Shown in pieces: positions 18,521 to 27,621 of a stretch of 64,000 bases of DNA. The DNA is taken from the NCBI RefSeq assembly GCF_016801985.1, contig NZ_JAEVLS010000004.1, forward strand, positions 248,001 through 312,000, in the 5' to 3' direction. The position numbers and the translations under genes are program-made. Below the pieces are notes generated by a model, which did no database searches, was not told where the DNA came from, and was given only the letters and a program-made list of their open reading frames with translations. Every line of letters begins with the position of its first letter. Position 1 is the stretch's first letter. The stretch comes from Steroidobacter gossypii. Lineage in GTDB: Bacteria > Pseudomonadota > Gammaproteobacteria > Steroidobacterales > Steroidobacteraceae.

Positions 18521-19540
18521 TTACGATTGCGAATGAGGCTCGGGCACGAACTTGCGCGTCTGGCCGAAGCCCGACTCGATCCACTCCAGGATCTCGCGAC
18601 CGAGATAATCGTCGCCCGTGTTGAAGTGGTGATACTCGGTGCCGTGGTTGTGATACTTCAGCTGCACGAAGCGCGGGCAGCGGCCGGCATCGCGCTTACA
18701 CAGCGCGACGAACAGCTCGCCGGTGGTGGCGGCGAGATTCAACTGCTCGAACTCCGTCATCAGCAGCATGATCGGCACCGTGCTGCCGTTGACGTGATTG
18801 ACCACGGAGCGCGATGGATAAGTCGCCGGATCCTTGCCGAAGTACGCCTGCACGCCGCCTTGCAGACTCGGATCGTCCGGATCCGAATGCAGCACGTAGC
18901 GGCCGCTTTGCAGAATGGCGCCGGCGATGCCCGGCCCGCTGTTCGGTTGGAAACGCCGATCGAAGGTGTACTGAGCGACGTGCGAGGCGCCCGCCGAAGT
19001 ACCGAACAGATAGATCTTCTCGGGATCGCCGCCGTGCTTGCTCGCATTCTCCTTCAGCCACTTCACCACAGCGGCCACGTCCTGCCCGCCCGAAGGCCAC
19101 GTGAACTCCGGCGCCAACCGGAAGTCGGCATTCACGCCCAAAAAGCCGTGGCGTGCGAAGTACGTCAGAACGTTTGCGTGCACATAGGGCGTGTTGTCGC
19201 GTGCGCCGCCGGTGTAACCGCCGCCATGGAAGAACACCATGACGGGCAGATTGCTCTTGCCCGGAACCTCGTACACGTCGAGCTTCTGCCGCTCATGCTT
19301 GCCATACGCGAGATCCTTGGTGACTTTGACACCGCCTTTGGGCGCCTTGGCGTGCAGTTCGTCGTACATGCTTCGCGCGCCGCCGCCATATCCCCAACCC
19401 TGTTCGATGAGTTGTTTCTTGATCTGTGGCGGCACGTCCTGCGCGAGGACCGCTGGCGTCACCATGCTCATGAGGCTGGCAACCGCGGCGGCTCGCAAGG
19501 TGCGAGCCCAGCGAGCGTTGCTTGAGCTTCGATGTTTCAT
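18521..19540 (-). CDS. Exported alpha/beta-hydrolase (esterase, HSL/BD-FAE-like)
   Basis: 339 residues from the ATG at 19540, with GGGGAGA just upstream. A signal peptide ends near AVLAQ (residue 34). The oxyanion motif HGGGYTGG lies at 105-112 and the nucleophile elbow GTSAG has Ser182. A His is available in [10 protein letters not shown] (297-304). The position where the family normally has Asp appears to read MTEFEQ (Glu263), so the acid may be Glu. The gene is tightly placed between the PQQ dehydrogenase and dctA. The likely reaction is hydrolysis of an ester of the substrate imported by the receptors, in the periplasm. Confidence 0.88.
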   Translation of the reverse strand: MKHRSSSNARWARTLRAAAVASLMSMVTPAVLAQDVPPQIKKQLIEQGWGYGGGARSMYDELHAKAPKGGVKVTKDLAYGKHERQKLDVYEVPGKSNLPVMVFFHGGGYTGGARDNTPYVHANVLTYFARHGFLGVNADFRLAPEFTWPSGGQDVAAVVKWLKENASKHGGDPEKIYLFGTSAGASHVAQYTFDRRFQPNSGPGIAGAILQSGRYVLHSDPDDPSLQGGVQAYFGKDPATYPSRSVVNHVNGSTVPIMLLMTEFEQLNLAATTGELFVALCKRDAGRCPRFVQLKYHNHGTEYHHFNTGDDYLGREILEWIESGFGQTRKFVPEPHSQS

Positions 19541-19593
19541 GATTTCTCCCCACTGTTCTGTTGGTGAAGCTGGGCTGTTGGTGATACATGCGA

Positions 19594-21600
19594 TTACGGC
19601 AGCGCCAGCGCGACATACTCGGCTGGCATGTCGGTCCAGCCGAGCGCGACCACGATGTATTGCTTGCCGCCTGACATGTAGGTGATGGGAGCGCCCGAGG
19701 TGCCGCCCGGCAGCTGCGTTTCCCACAATGTCTTGCCGGTGGCTTTGTCGAGGGCGCGGAACATCTTGCCGCCGCCCCACGCCGGGATCCGGCTCGGACC
19801 GTTGGGCCCGTTCTTGCCTTCACCGATGAACAGCAACGATTTGGTGACCAGCGGCGAGGCCCGATTCTGCGTGCCCAACGGCGGCAGGTTCAGATGTTTC
19901 AACAGCGGATGATTGCGCGGCCCGTCGCCATTGGCGACTCGCCACAGGATTTCGCCCTTGTTCATATCGATGGCGACGATGCTGCCGTAAGGCGGTTTGG
20001 TGATGGGCAGACGCGTGGGGCCACCCGCCGCGACCGGCCGATTGGGATTCACATCCGCATAGGGAATCTCGACGTTGGTGGTCAGCAGCGGCTCGTTCTT
20101 GCGATCGAAGGGATACGGCCCCTTCGTTTTCGCTTCGAGCATGGTGCGCACCGCGTTACGAATCACTGGCACATACAACATGCCGGTTTCCGGATCGAAG
20201 CCCGCACCGTTCCAATTGGCGGCACCGGTGGTGCCGGGAAGCATGATCATTTCGCGACCGACGCGCGCCGGGGTGAACAGCGGCACCGAGTCATACTTGC
20301 GGAAGATCTCGAGCGCCTGAGCGCGCAGTTCCGGCGTGAAATCGATCAGATCGTTCTCGGTCAGCTGTTGCAGCTCGATGGGCCCGGGCTTGGTGGGAAT
20401 CGGCTGCGTCGGCGAGTAGTACTCGCCAGGCACATCGCCTTTCGGCACAGGGCGCTCTTCGATGGGCCACACCGGCTTGCCCGTGACGCGATCGAGCACA
20501 TACACGTAAGCCTGCTTGGACAGCTGCGCCAGCGCCTTGATGCGCTTGCCGTCAACGGTGATGTCCATGAGCACCGGCGGCGCCGGCAGATCGAAGTCCC
20601 ACAGATCGTGATGAATGGTCTGGAAATGCCACACGCGCTTGCCGGTGCGCACGTCCAGGCACAGCACGGAGTTTCCATACAGGTTGTCGCCCGGGCGCCT
20701 GGCGCCATAGAAATCATTGGAAGGCGCTTCGGTCGGGATATAGACGTAGCCGAGCTCGTCGTCGCCGGTGAGCCAGGTCCACGCGCCCGTCAGGCCGTTC
20801 ACGTCGGCGGATTTGTTCGCCCAAGTGTCATAACCGAACTCTCCGGCGCGCGGCACGACGTGGAAGGTCCACAACAGCTTGCCAGTGCGAACGTCGTAGC
20901 CACGAATGTCACCGGGAGGATCGAGCGCCGGTTGAATGCCTTCCGGTACTTTCTTTTCTGCAACCCGCGGCACACCGGCAATGACCACCACATCTCTCAC
21001 CACCACGGGAAACGAAGTCCACGAGTAGTTCTCCACCGGCGAATTGGGGCGGCTGTCGGCATAGACATTCAGATCGACGCGCCCGCCGTTACCGAAGCCC
21101 TGATACCGCTCGCCGGTCTTGGCGTTCACCGCCACCAGATCGGCGCCATCGAGTGCGAACACGCGTGCATCCCTGCCATCGGTCCAATACGCGACGCCGC
21201 GGCTCTTACCGCCCCCGGCGCTGGACTTTTTATCGGTCCACACAACTTTGCCGGTTTCCGGATGCAATGCCATGAGCGGGCCTGCGTCGCTGCGCATGTA
21301 GAGCAAGCCATCCACCATCAGCGGTGTGTGCTCGTAATTGCTGCCCACCAGTGGCTTGTCTTCACTGCCCAGCACTTCCGGCGGCGAAGCGGATTGACGC
21401 CAGACGACTTTGAGCCGATGCACGTTGCTCGCGTTGATCTGGTCGAGCGGGGCGTATTTCTGCGCACCGAGCGTGCCGCCGTAGAACCGCCATTCCCCCA
21501 CCTTGCCGACCGGGTCGTGAGGCAGGCTGTCGCCACCGGCGAGCGATGCGAAGGTGAGCCCCGCCATTGCAAGCATCGAACAGGAGTTGCGCTTTCTCAT
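19594..21600 (-). CDS. PQQ-dependent dehydrogenase (quinoprotein glucose dehydrogenase-like propeller)
   Basis: 668 residues from the ATG at 21600, whose start overlaps the cytochrome stop (ATGA). The signal peptide is short, and the N-terminal membrane helices of the membrane glucose dehydrogenase are absent, so the protein should be soluble in the periplasm. The propeller begins GEWRFYGGTLGAQKYAPLDQ and carries the family landmarks GYDTWANKS, a Trp-rich IHHDLWDFDLPAPP segment and GTTGAANWNG. These proteins oxidise alcohols or sugars using PQQ and pass electrons to cytochrome c or quinone. Two cytochrome genes of the operon are natural acceptors. No PQQ biosynthesis genes lie in the window. 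The substrate is not predictable. Confidence 0.93.
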   Translation of the reverse strand: MRKRNSCSMLAMAGLTFASLAGGDSLPHDPVGKVGEWRFYGGTLGAQKYAPLDQINASNVHRLKVVWRQSASPPEVLGSEDKPLVGSNYEHTPLMVDGLLYMRSDAGPLMALHPETGKVVWTDKKSSAGGGKSRGVAYWTDGRDARVFALDGADLVAVNAKTGERYQGFGNGGRVDLNVYADSRPNSPVENYSWTSFPVVVRDVVVIAGVPRVAEKKVPEGIQPALDPPGDIRGYDVRTGKLLWTFHVVPRAGEFGYDTWANKSADVNGLTGAWTWLTGDDELGYVYIPTEAPSNDFYGARRPGDNLYGNSVLCLDVRTGKRVWHFQTIHHDLWDFDLPAPPVLMDITVDGKRIKALAQLSKQAYVYVLDRVTGKPVWPIEERPVPKGDVPGEYYSPTQPIPTKPGPIELQQLTENDLIDFTPELRAQALEIFRKYDSVPLFTPARVGREMIMLPGTTGAANWNGAGFDPETGMLYVPVIRNAVRTMLEAKTKGPYPFDRKNEPLLTTNVEIPYADVNPNRPVAAGGPTRLPITKPPYGSIVAIDMNKGEILWRVANGDGPRNHPLLKHLNLPPLGTQNRASPLVTKSLLFIGEGKNGPNGPSRIPAWGGGKMFRALDKATGKTLWETQLPGGTSGAPITYMSGGKQYIVVALGWTDMPAEYVALALP

Positions 21601-21914
21601 TCGTTGGTTCTCTTGCTGAGATAAGCCACGATCGCAGTGAGCTCTGCATCGCTCAGCGCCGCTTTGGGAATGGGCGGCATCTCGCCCTGACCGCCACGCA
21701 CCACCACGGCGACCTGATCTTCCATGTAGACGAGCGGCACAATGGGCGGCGCCTGGTCCCCCTCGCCGTTCGCGCCATGACACGCCGCGCAGACTCGCGC
21801 GAAGGCTGCTTCACCTGCCGGCGCCTCCTCGCTCGGCGAGCCGCTCACCAATTCGGGCGAGGACGCCGTGAACACCACCATCAACAAACTCCACCGCCAG
21901 CGCTGCATGCTCAT
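21597..21914 (-). CDS. Small periplasmic cytochrome c
   Basis: 105 residues with a signal peptide, one CAACH haem site (42-46) and the likely Met ligand in GEMPPIP (M79). The start is 9 bases after the receptor stop, and the end overlaps the PQQ dehydrogenase start, so it is coupled to both. This layout is typical of the dedicated electron acceptor of a quinoprotein dehydrogenase. Confidence 0.9.
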   Translation of the reverse strand: MSMQRWRWSLLMVVFTASSPELVSGSPSEEAPAGEAAFARVCAACHGANGEGDQAPPIVPLVYMEDQVAVVVRGGQGEMPPIPKAALSDAELTAIVAYLSKRTNE

Positions 21915-21923
21915 GGGGACCGC

Positions 21924-24806
21924 CTAGAACTTGAAGCTCAGGCCGGCGCGGAACACGCGGCCCAGCACGTCGAAACGACCGCCCGTTCTCATATAGATGT
22001 AGGGCAGCCCGGTGGTGCCGATGGCCGGAATCAACTCCGGATCGGTGCCGAGCAGGTTGCGGACGTTCAGGAACACGCGGCCCTCGCCGGGACCGAATCG
22101 ATTGAAGGTGTACGACAGCGAGGCGTCGTAGTAGACCGCGCCGTCGATGTGCATCCGGTCCATGGTGCGTTCGAACGTCGTCGAGGTCGGACAGTCGCTC
22201 TGGCAGACGATGTAATCGTTGTCGAGCACCGTGCTGCTGAAGCCGCGCGCGGTGAGCGAAGCCTGGAACCGATCGAGCTCGTATCCAAGCGTCGCGTTGA
22301 CGACTGTCGCGGGCTGAGCCGTCGTGCCTACGATGTCATCGGGCAGCGACAGCCCGTCGTCGGTGATGTTCTTCTCGTAGTGCGTGCCGGCGACCCGGAA
22401 GCTCAGATCGCCCTTCCAGTTCGAGACCCAAGAAGACAGCGGAGTGCTGTAGCTCGCGGCAACGTCGATGCCGCTCACGTCCTGCCTGGCAAGGTTGTAG
22501 TTGCCCTGCTCCACCGTGGTGATCACGCCATTCACGCGCGTGATCTTGGGACACAGGTCGGGCCGGCCGTTGTAACAGAGATTGATGATCTGGCTGCCAC
22601 CGATCAAGGAGATGGCGTCCTTCACCTTGATGTCCCAATAGTCCACCGAGAAGCTCAAGCCCGGCGCGAACGAGGGCTGAAACACCACGCCGACCGTCAT
22701 GCTGTCCGCCTTTTCCGGCGTGAGCCCGAGATTGCCGCGTTGAGTTCGGCCGTGCGTCGGAACCGTGTTGGTCTCAGGGTCGAACGTCGAGGTCAAACCG
22801 ATGTTCAGCTCCTGGAACAACTCGTTGATGTTCGGCGCGCGAATGTCGCGAGAGACGGTGCCGCGGAATCTCACATCCGGAACCGGCGAGTACGTCAGAC
22901 CCACCTTCCAGGTCTCGACGCTGCCAGAGATTTCGTAGTCGGTGGCGCGGAACGCTGCCGACAGGTCGAGGCTGTCGACCAACGGCAGATCGGCCGCGAG
23001 CGGCACGAGCGTTTCGATGGCAGCCTCGGACACGTGATAGCCCGCATCCAAAGGAATCAAGTTGCCCGAGCGCCAGCCGCCGACCTGCGACACAGGATCG
23101 GAAGTAACAGTCGCCTCTTCCTTGCGATGCTCGGCGCTCAACGCCACCGACACCGGCCCTGCCCAGTTCGAGAACGGCTCTCCGGTGATGGAGGCGGAAT
23201 ACACCGTCTGCTTGGTGGTTTGATCCGCGTGCGCAGTGCCGAGCAGGTAGGCTCGGGCTTCGTCGCTGTTCACACCGATGCCCATCGGATTCCAGGGCAC
23301 GCAGCCGTTGGTTGGATCGGTCAGCGTGGATCGGCACACGGTCTGGCCGGTGTTGGGATCGCGAACTGCGTCCAGCGCGAGCGCGTATCGGGCGTTGTTC
23401 TCTACGTTGTATGTATTGTATGAGCTGGACGTTTCACCCAACTGAGCATAGAAGTTCCACGACCAGCGCGTGCTGAGCATGTCGAGCTTGCCTTCGGCGC
23501 CCACCACGAAGCGATTCGCGGCGCGTGTGGTGCCGACGGGAATGTCGCCCATGTCGGCGTTCATCGTGCCGATGCGGAAGCTGGCGATCCCTTGCGCCGT
23601 CATCGCGTCCTGCACGGATGCGGGAATGAATGGATTGCCCGATCTCACTGTCGGCCCCGCGCCGACTTGATAGTGCGGGAACGCAATGCCGAGAGTCTCC
23701 GACACGCCGCGTGAAGCCTGCGCGAAGACATTGAGGTTATCGGTGATGTCGTAAGAGACGCGGGTGAAAATGTTCCGCCGTTCCTCGGTGGGCGCCAGGC
23801 TGTACGAGTTGTGCGTGGGCGTGCTGAGATAATCGCCACCCGACATGAAGTTGTCGCGAGGCACGCCGACGCCATAGTTGAATTGGTAGGGCACGCCGCC
23901 CGGCCCGAAGGCCGTGCCTCGCAGTGGCCCGGAGGTGATGATGCCGCCGTGAGTCGCTTGCCCCAGCCACACGTTGTCGGCAAGCAGGAACTCCGGTTCG
24001 CCGTTGGTGCCGTTGTAGTTGGGATTGACGTAGTAGTTGCGGGTGCTGGCCGCCCAGCCACGCTTGCCTGTGCCGTGCACGCCGTCGTCGTCGACCATTT
24101 CACCGCTCAACAACACGTGGCCACGGCCTTGGGCGAACGGGAAACCGGCCGCGAGCTCGACTTTCCAGTTGCGACCGTCGTCATAATTGGTCGAGGCCGC
24201 CGACGCTTCCCCCTTGAAGCCGGTGTACTTGCGATCCAGAACGAAGTTCACCACGCCCGCGACGGCGTCCGATCCATAAACCGCCGAGGCGCCGCCGGTC
24301 ACTGTCTCGACACGTGAGATCAGCTGCTGCGGGAAATTGTTTGTATCGACGATGCCGGTCGCGGTCGCCGGCACCGAGCGCTGTCCGTCCAGCAACACCA
24401 GCGTCCGATTGCCGCCCAGATTTCGCAAGGCCACGCCGGAGATGCCGGCCGTATTGGAGCTGGGAGTTCTCGCGCCCGAGGCGACGGTGAGACTGCCGCC
24501 GAACGCGGGCATGGTGTTGAGTGTTTGAGTGACGCTGACGTCGGCGGTTTGAGCGAGCAGCGCTTCGTCCACGACGGACAAAGGAGTCGGCGCCTCGTAG
24601 CCATCGACGCGCACGATGCGTGAGCCGGTGACGACGACCTCTTCCGCCTTGGTCGGCAACATCACGTCGGCTGCCGCAGCCGTCGCCGGCGTGGCTTGCG
24701 CGACCATCTCCGCACTCGCCTCCTGTGCAAACACGTTGCCGCCGCAGTGGGCGCTCAACGCAACGGCGATGGCGAACCTCAACTTATACGATGCCTCGAT
24801 GCTCAT
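21924..24806 (-). CDS. TonB-dependent receptor (paralogue without STN domain)
   Basis: 960 residues; the ATG at 24806 follows an AGGGGGA site. A signal peptide leads to the TonB box EEVVVTGSRI at about residue 54. The plug motifs GGNRTLVLLDGQR and GGASAVYGSDAVAGVVNF follow, and the barrel ends in SFKF. It is very similar along its whole length to the receptors at 11681-14836 and 39594-42452, sharing long stretches around CRSTLTDP.NGCVPWNPMG. It has no STN domain, so it should transport without signalling through FecR. It heads the receptor-cytochrome-PQQ dehydrogenase part of the island and presumably imports the substrate or a product. The ligand is unknown. Confidence 0.93.
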   Translation of the reverse strand: MSIEASYKLRFAIAVALSAHCGGNVFAQEASAEMVAQATPATAAAADVMLPTKAEEVVVTGSRIVRVDGYEAPTPLSVVDEALLAQTADVSVTQTLNTMPAFGGSLTVASGARTPSSNTAGISGVALRNLGGNRTLVLLDGQRSVPATATGIVDTNNFPQQLISRVETVTGGASAVYGSDAVAGVVNFVLDRKYTGFKGEASAASTNYDDGRNWKVELAAGFPFAQGRGHVLLSGEMVDDDGVHGTGKRGWAASTRNYYVNPNYNGTNGEPEFLLADNVWLGQATHGGIITSGPLRGTAFGPGGVPYQFNYGVGVPRDNFMSGGDYLSTPTHNSYSLAPTEERRNIFTRVSYDITDNLNVFAQASRGVSETLGIAFPHYQVGAGPTVRSGNPFIPASVQDAMTAQGIASFRIGTMNADMGDIPVGTTRAANRFVVGAEGKLDMLSTRWSWNFYAQLGETSSSYNTYNVENNARYALALDAVRDPNTGQTVCRSTLTDPTNGCVPWNPMGIGVNSDEARAYLLGTAHADQTTKQTVYSASITGEPFSNWAGPVSVALSAEHRKEEATVTSDPVSQVGGWRSGNLIPLDAGYHVSEAAIETLVPLAADLPLVDSLDLSAAFRATDYEISGSVETWKVGLTYSPVPDVRFRGTVSRDIRAPNINELFQELNIGLTSTFDPETNTVPTHGRTQRGNLGLTPEKADSMTVGVVFQPSFAPGLSFSVDYWDIKVKDAISLIGGSQIINLCYNGRPDLCPKITRVNGVITTVEQGNYNLARQDVSGIDVAASYSTPLSSWVSNWKGDLSFRVAGTHYEKNITDDGLSLPDDIVGTTAQPATVVNATLGYELDRFQASLTARGFSSTVLDNDYIVCQSDCPTSTTFERTMDRMHIDGAVYYDASLSYTFNRFGPGEGRVFLNVRNLLGTDPELIPAIGTTGLPYIYMRTGGRFDVLGRVFRAGLSFKF

Positions 24807-24868
24807 GATGTCCCCCTGCTCTGTTTCGGATCGCCGTTTCGCGAATTTCGGCGCGCAGCGACCCGGAC

Positions 24869-24888
24869 CCGGCGCTTTGCAGCGCCGG
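24869..24888. other. Strong hairpin inside the island
   Basis: Perfect inverted repeat CCGGCGCT (24869-24876), loop TTGC, AGCGCCGG (24881-24888), in the 108-bp gap between the Yx(FWY)xxD-repeat gene and the receptor start. No T-run follows on the minus strand. It may attenuate or process the transcript and so divide the island into two expression units. Confidence 0.45.
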
Positions 24889-24914
24889 AGTTATTCGATG
24901 CCTGTGCGATACGG

Positions 24915-26264
24915 TTAGTTGACTAGCGCCGCGGAGCGCCAGAAGAAACTCGAGCCGGCGCGATCCGACCCTTCGGAGTCGCCTCCGGTGGTGAGCGATA
25001 GATCGACCTTGCCTGCCACGTCGCCATAGACCACCACATACTGGTTGTTCCCTTCGAGATCGCCGACCTTCTTGTCGCCGACGAAGGTGTAGAGCGGCGC
25101 GCCCTTGTAGGCCCACTGCCGCACGCCGTTGTCAGCCCGTGTTTCTATCTCCCAGAACCCCGAAGGCTGAGCGTTCGCGTCGGCCACCAGCGGTCGCCAC
25201 TGCTCCAGACACGCATCGATGCAACCTCGGGTCCCCACATGTTTCGCATCTGCGTATGGGTAGCTGTAACCATCCCGGCTCAAGCGGCCGCCGTACTGCA
25301 ATCGATAACCAAGCTGCGTGTACAAGGTGAGGCCCTTGTCAGTCATCATGACCGGGCCGCGTGCCGTGACAAATCGAATATCCACCGAGGGCGGCATGAA
25401 GTTCGCGTAGGCCAGCGCGGCATGCACGTCCTCGGCCGCGTTCAAGCCATTCAAGTCGGTGGGCGAGTAATCGCCGCGATAGGTGTAGAGCAAATATCCC
25501 TTGTAGGCCCATTGCCGCCGCCCGTCCGCGCGACGCGTGACGAGGGAGAAATCTCCCATCGGAATGGCCAGCCCCGGCGCGTCGAGCGGCGCCCAGGATG
25601 CGGCTTGCTCCCCTTTGGGTGGCCTGCTCATCGCATAGATGACCATGCCTGTGTTGGAAGTGACGAACACGTAGCCGTTGGCGACGGAATGGCTGCGGAG
25701 TCTGATACCGGCGGGGATCGCCATCGTTTGATCGGGCGCGAACGCAGCGCGCTTCCAGTCCGGATCGGGTGAGTAAAGCGGGCTGCCCGGATCGAACAAC
25801 GCCGGATCGCGCGCGCGACTGCCGCCGAGCGGCGAGCCATCGGATTTGGTGTCCGGCGGATCTTCTCCGGCAAAGGTGTGCAGGGGCTTGCCCTGATACA
25901 CCCATTGTTTGCTGCCGTCTTCCCGCGCCATGATCGACCAATCGCCCGAAGCCACGGCGTTCGCCTCTGCTGTGAAGGGTGGAAACTTCGCTGCGCATTC
26001 GCCGGTGCAAGCTGTCGTGCCGGGCGTCCGGTCTGCGTTGTACGTGTAAAGCGCGTTGCCCGTAGCGTCGCCGAGCCGTTGCCAAAGGAACTGGCCGCTC
26101 GAGCTCACCACATCGACGATGGTCACGCCGATCGGCACCGAGGGCGGCGGCGACCACGCCTCCACCGAGCGGCTGTCGAGCACGTCGCGCGACATCAGGA
26201 AATATGCGCCAGCAGCAGCGATGACCACGCCTGCTCCGACCAGCAACGCGGGCTTCACATTCAC
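24915..26264 (-). CDS. Membrane-anchored protein with three Yx(FWY)xxD-type repeats (COG4315-like)
   Basis: 449 residues starting at a GTG that overlaps the previous stop (GTGA). The N-terminal hydrophobic helix (residues 5-24) is not a lipobox and should act as an uncleaved anchor. The exported part contains three copies of the repeat seen in COG4315 / 'secreted repeat' lipoproteins. Each has an LYTYNAD- or LYTQ-like start, and the first and third have a CTGECA- or CIDACLEQW-like Cys pair. Each closes with QWVYQGKPLHTF or QWAYKGAPLYTF. Single-repeat members of this family are small surface or periplasmic lipoproteins, and some bind or pass electrons. A multi-repeat, membrane-anchored form beside DUF1552/DUF1592 and cytochrome genes suggests a redox or binding role, but this is inference. 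Confidence 0.8.
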   Translation of the reverse strand: MNVKPALLVGAGVVIAAAGAYFLMSRDVLDSRSVEAWSPPPSVPIGVTIVDVVSSSGQFLWQRLGDATGNALYTYNADRTPGTTACTGECAAKFPPFTAEANAVASGDWSIMAREDGSKQWVYQGKPLHTFAGEDPPDTKSDGSPLGGSRARDPALFDPGSPLYSPDPDWKRAAFAPDQTMAIPAGIRLRSHSVANGYVFVTSNTGMVIYAMSRPPKGEQAASWAPLDAPGLAIPMGDFSLVTRRADGRRQWAYKGYLLYTYRGDYSPTDLNGLNAAEDVHAALAYANFMPPSVDIRFVTARGPVMMTDKGLTLYTQLGYRLQYGGRLSRDGYSYPYADAKHVGTRGCIDACLEQWRPLVADANAQPSGFWEIETRADNGVRQWAYKGAPLYTFVGDKKVGDLEGNNQYVVVYGDVAGKVDLSLTTGGDSEGSDRAGSSFFWRSAALVN

Positions 26265-27607
26265 GCCAACACCTCCGAGATCGGGCTGGTGACTCGATTC
26301 GATCCGACGCCCCAGCTGCTGGTCTGCACGCCCATCGCCTGCTGGATGGTCAGGCCGACTCGCGTCACCTGATCGCCCGGGCGCCCGATGTGCATGCCGG
26401 TTTTGATTCGCCCGCCGCCATTGCCGAAAGTGATGATGGGATAGTTGCGAACCGAGTGCAGGCGCGGTGCGCCGTGATCCGTGAATGCGAACACCACCAT
26501 GCTGTCGAGCAAGGTGCGATCACCCTCCTTGATGCCGTCCAGCCGGCTGACGAAGCGCGCCAGTGCGTTCATATAATTATCGGTGAACCAGCGGCACACC
26601 GGCTGGTAGCCCAGCTTCGGATCGATCTGTTCCTCGTGCGTGTGGGTGTGATGCGCCGTGGCGTCGCCGTCCTTTCGCAAACCCGATTGCGGACGTGAGA
26701 TCGCCAGATTCACCACATTCGTTTGACCGCAAGCGAGCGCATGCGCAAGCAATCCGGCAAACAGATCGGCGCGCTCCACGGCGTCCATCGACAGCGTGAC
26801 GGCGGGCTCCTTGTCCATGGGCAGCGGCTTCGGGATGGAACAGGACGGCAGCGGCTCGGGCTTCTTCAGCTGCACCTCGAGCTTCTGCTCGAGTTCCCGC
26901 AAGGAGGTGAAATAGTTGTCGAGCTTCTCGCGATCGGCCGGGCCCAGCCGCTTCATCAACGCCTGCCGCTCCTCGGTGATGCCCGAGAGCACGCTCTTCT
27001 TCAGCATGACCTCCGGATCCGGTGTGAACTCCGCTGCGTTCGGATCCTTGAATTCCGCACCGAACACGCGGCTGTACAGCGCGACAGGCGAAATTTCCGC
27101 CGGTTGCACGCCACTGTCGGGCCGTGCGCTCCAGCAGTCTCGCGGGCTGCCGGCGCACGCGACTTCGATCGAGCGGAAGCGCGACCCTTTACCGATCACT
27201 TCGCTGATCAACGCATCGATGCTGCCGAGATATTCGCGCGAGTTGGCGACCTTGCCGGTCATCAGACCTTGCAGGCCGGTGAAGTGCACGTTGTTGGACT
27301 GGCCGTCCAGAAACACCTGGCCCCCGGTGAAGAAGTTCATCTTCTTCTGCAGCGGTTTCAAGGGCGCCATTTGCGGCGGCAAGGTGTAGTTCACGCCGGT
27401 GGCTTTGGGCGTCCAATCGTCCTCACCGAGCCCGAGCGGCCAATACCAAGTCGCGAAGCGTGCCGGCAGCGGCGCGCCCGTGGAGGCGAACGCGGTACCG
27501 TTGGTGTTCAGCACACAGTCCAGCAGCGGCAGCCCTACCGTGACTGCGCTACCAGCCAGCATTCCGCGAAGGAGTCGGCGACGAGTGATCTGGCGACCGG
27601 ATTTCAT
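26261..27607 (-). CDS. DUF1552 protein, Tat-exported
   Basis: 448 residues from the ATG at 27607, which has AGGAG upstream and lies 14 bases after the DUF1592-type stop. The signal peptide has twin arginines (RRRLLRG, residues 9-15), implying folding before export, often with a cofactor. The body matches DUF1552: ARFATWYWPLGLGEDDW near the start, NNVHFTGLQGLMTG, a REKLDNYFTSLRELEQKLE helix and a C-terminal VVFAFTDHGAPRLHSVRNYPI segment. DUF1552 genes are nearly always paired with DUF1592/DUF1588 cytochrome-like proteins in planctomycetes, myxobacteria and some gammaproteobacteria. The fold is related to the sulfatase/DUF1501 group; no reaction has been assigned. Confidence 0.88.
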   Translation of the reverse strand: MKSGRQITRRRLLRGMLAGSAVTVGLPLLDCVLNTNGTAFASTGAPLPARFATWYWPLGLGEDDWTPKATGVNYTLPPQMAPLKPLQKKMNFFTGGQVFLDGQSNNVHFTGLQGLMTGKVANSREYLGSIDALISEVIGKGSRFRSIEVACAGSPRDCWSARPDSGVQPAEISPVALYSRVFGAEFKDPNAAEFTPDPEVMLKKSVLSGITEERQALMKRLGPADREKLDNYFTSLRELEQKLEVQLKKPEPLPSCSIPKPLPMDKEPAVTLSMDAVERADLFAGLLAHALACGQTNVVNLAISRPQSGLRKDGDATAHHTHTHEEQIDPKLGYQPVCRWFTDNYMNALARFVSRLDGIKEGDRTLLDSMVVFAFTDHGAPRLHSVRNYPIITFGNGGGRIKTGMHIGRPGDQVTRVGLTIQQAMGVQTSSWGVGSNRVTSPISEVLA

Positions 27608-27621
27608 TGCGTCTTCTCCTG

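Noticed and set aside
18491-18584. Upstream ATG (18584) as the start of the dctA-like gene
   Set aside because: It would lie inside the esterase gene and add a non-conserved leader. The GTG at 18491 has a GGGGA site and gives a DctA-like N-terminus.
19894-23423. Long plus-strand open frames opposite the PQQ dehydrogenase and receptor genes (up to about 620 codons)
   Set aside because: They are antisense to clearly conserved genes, Arg/His/Ala-rich, lack domain motifs and ribosome-binding sites, and arise from high GC content.
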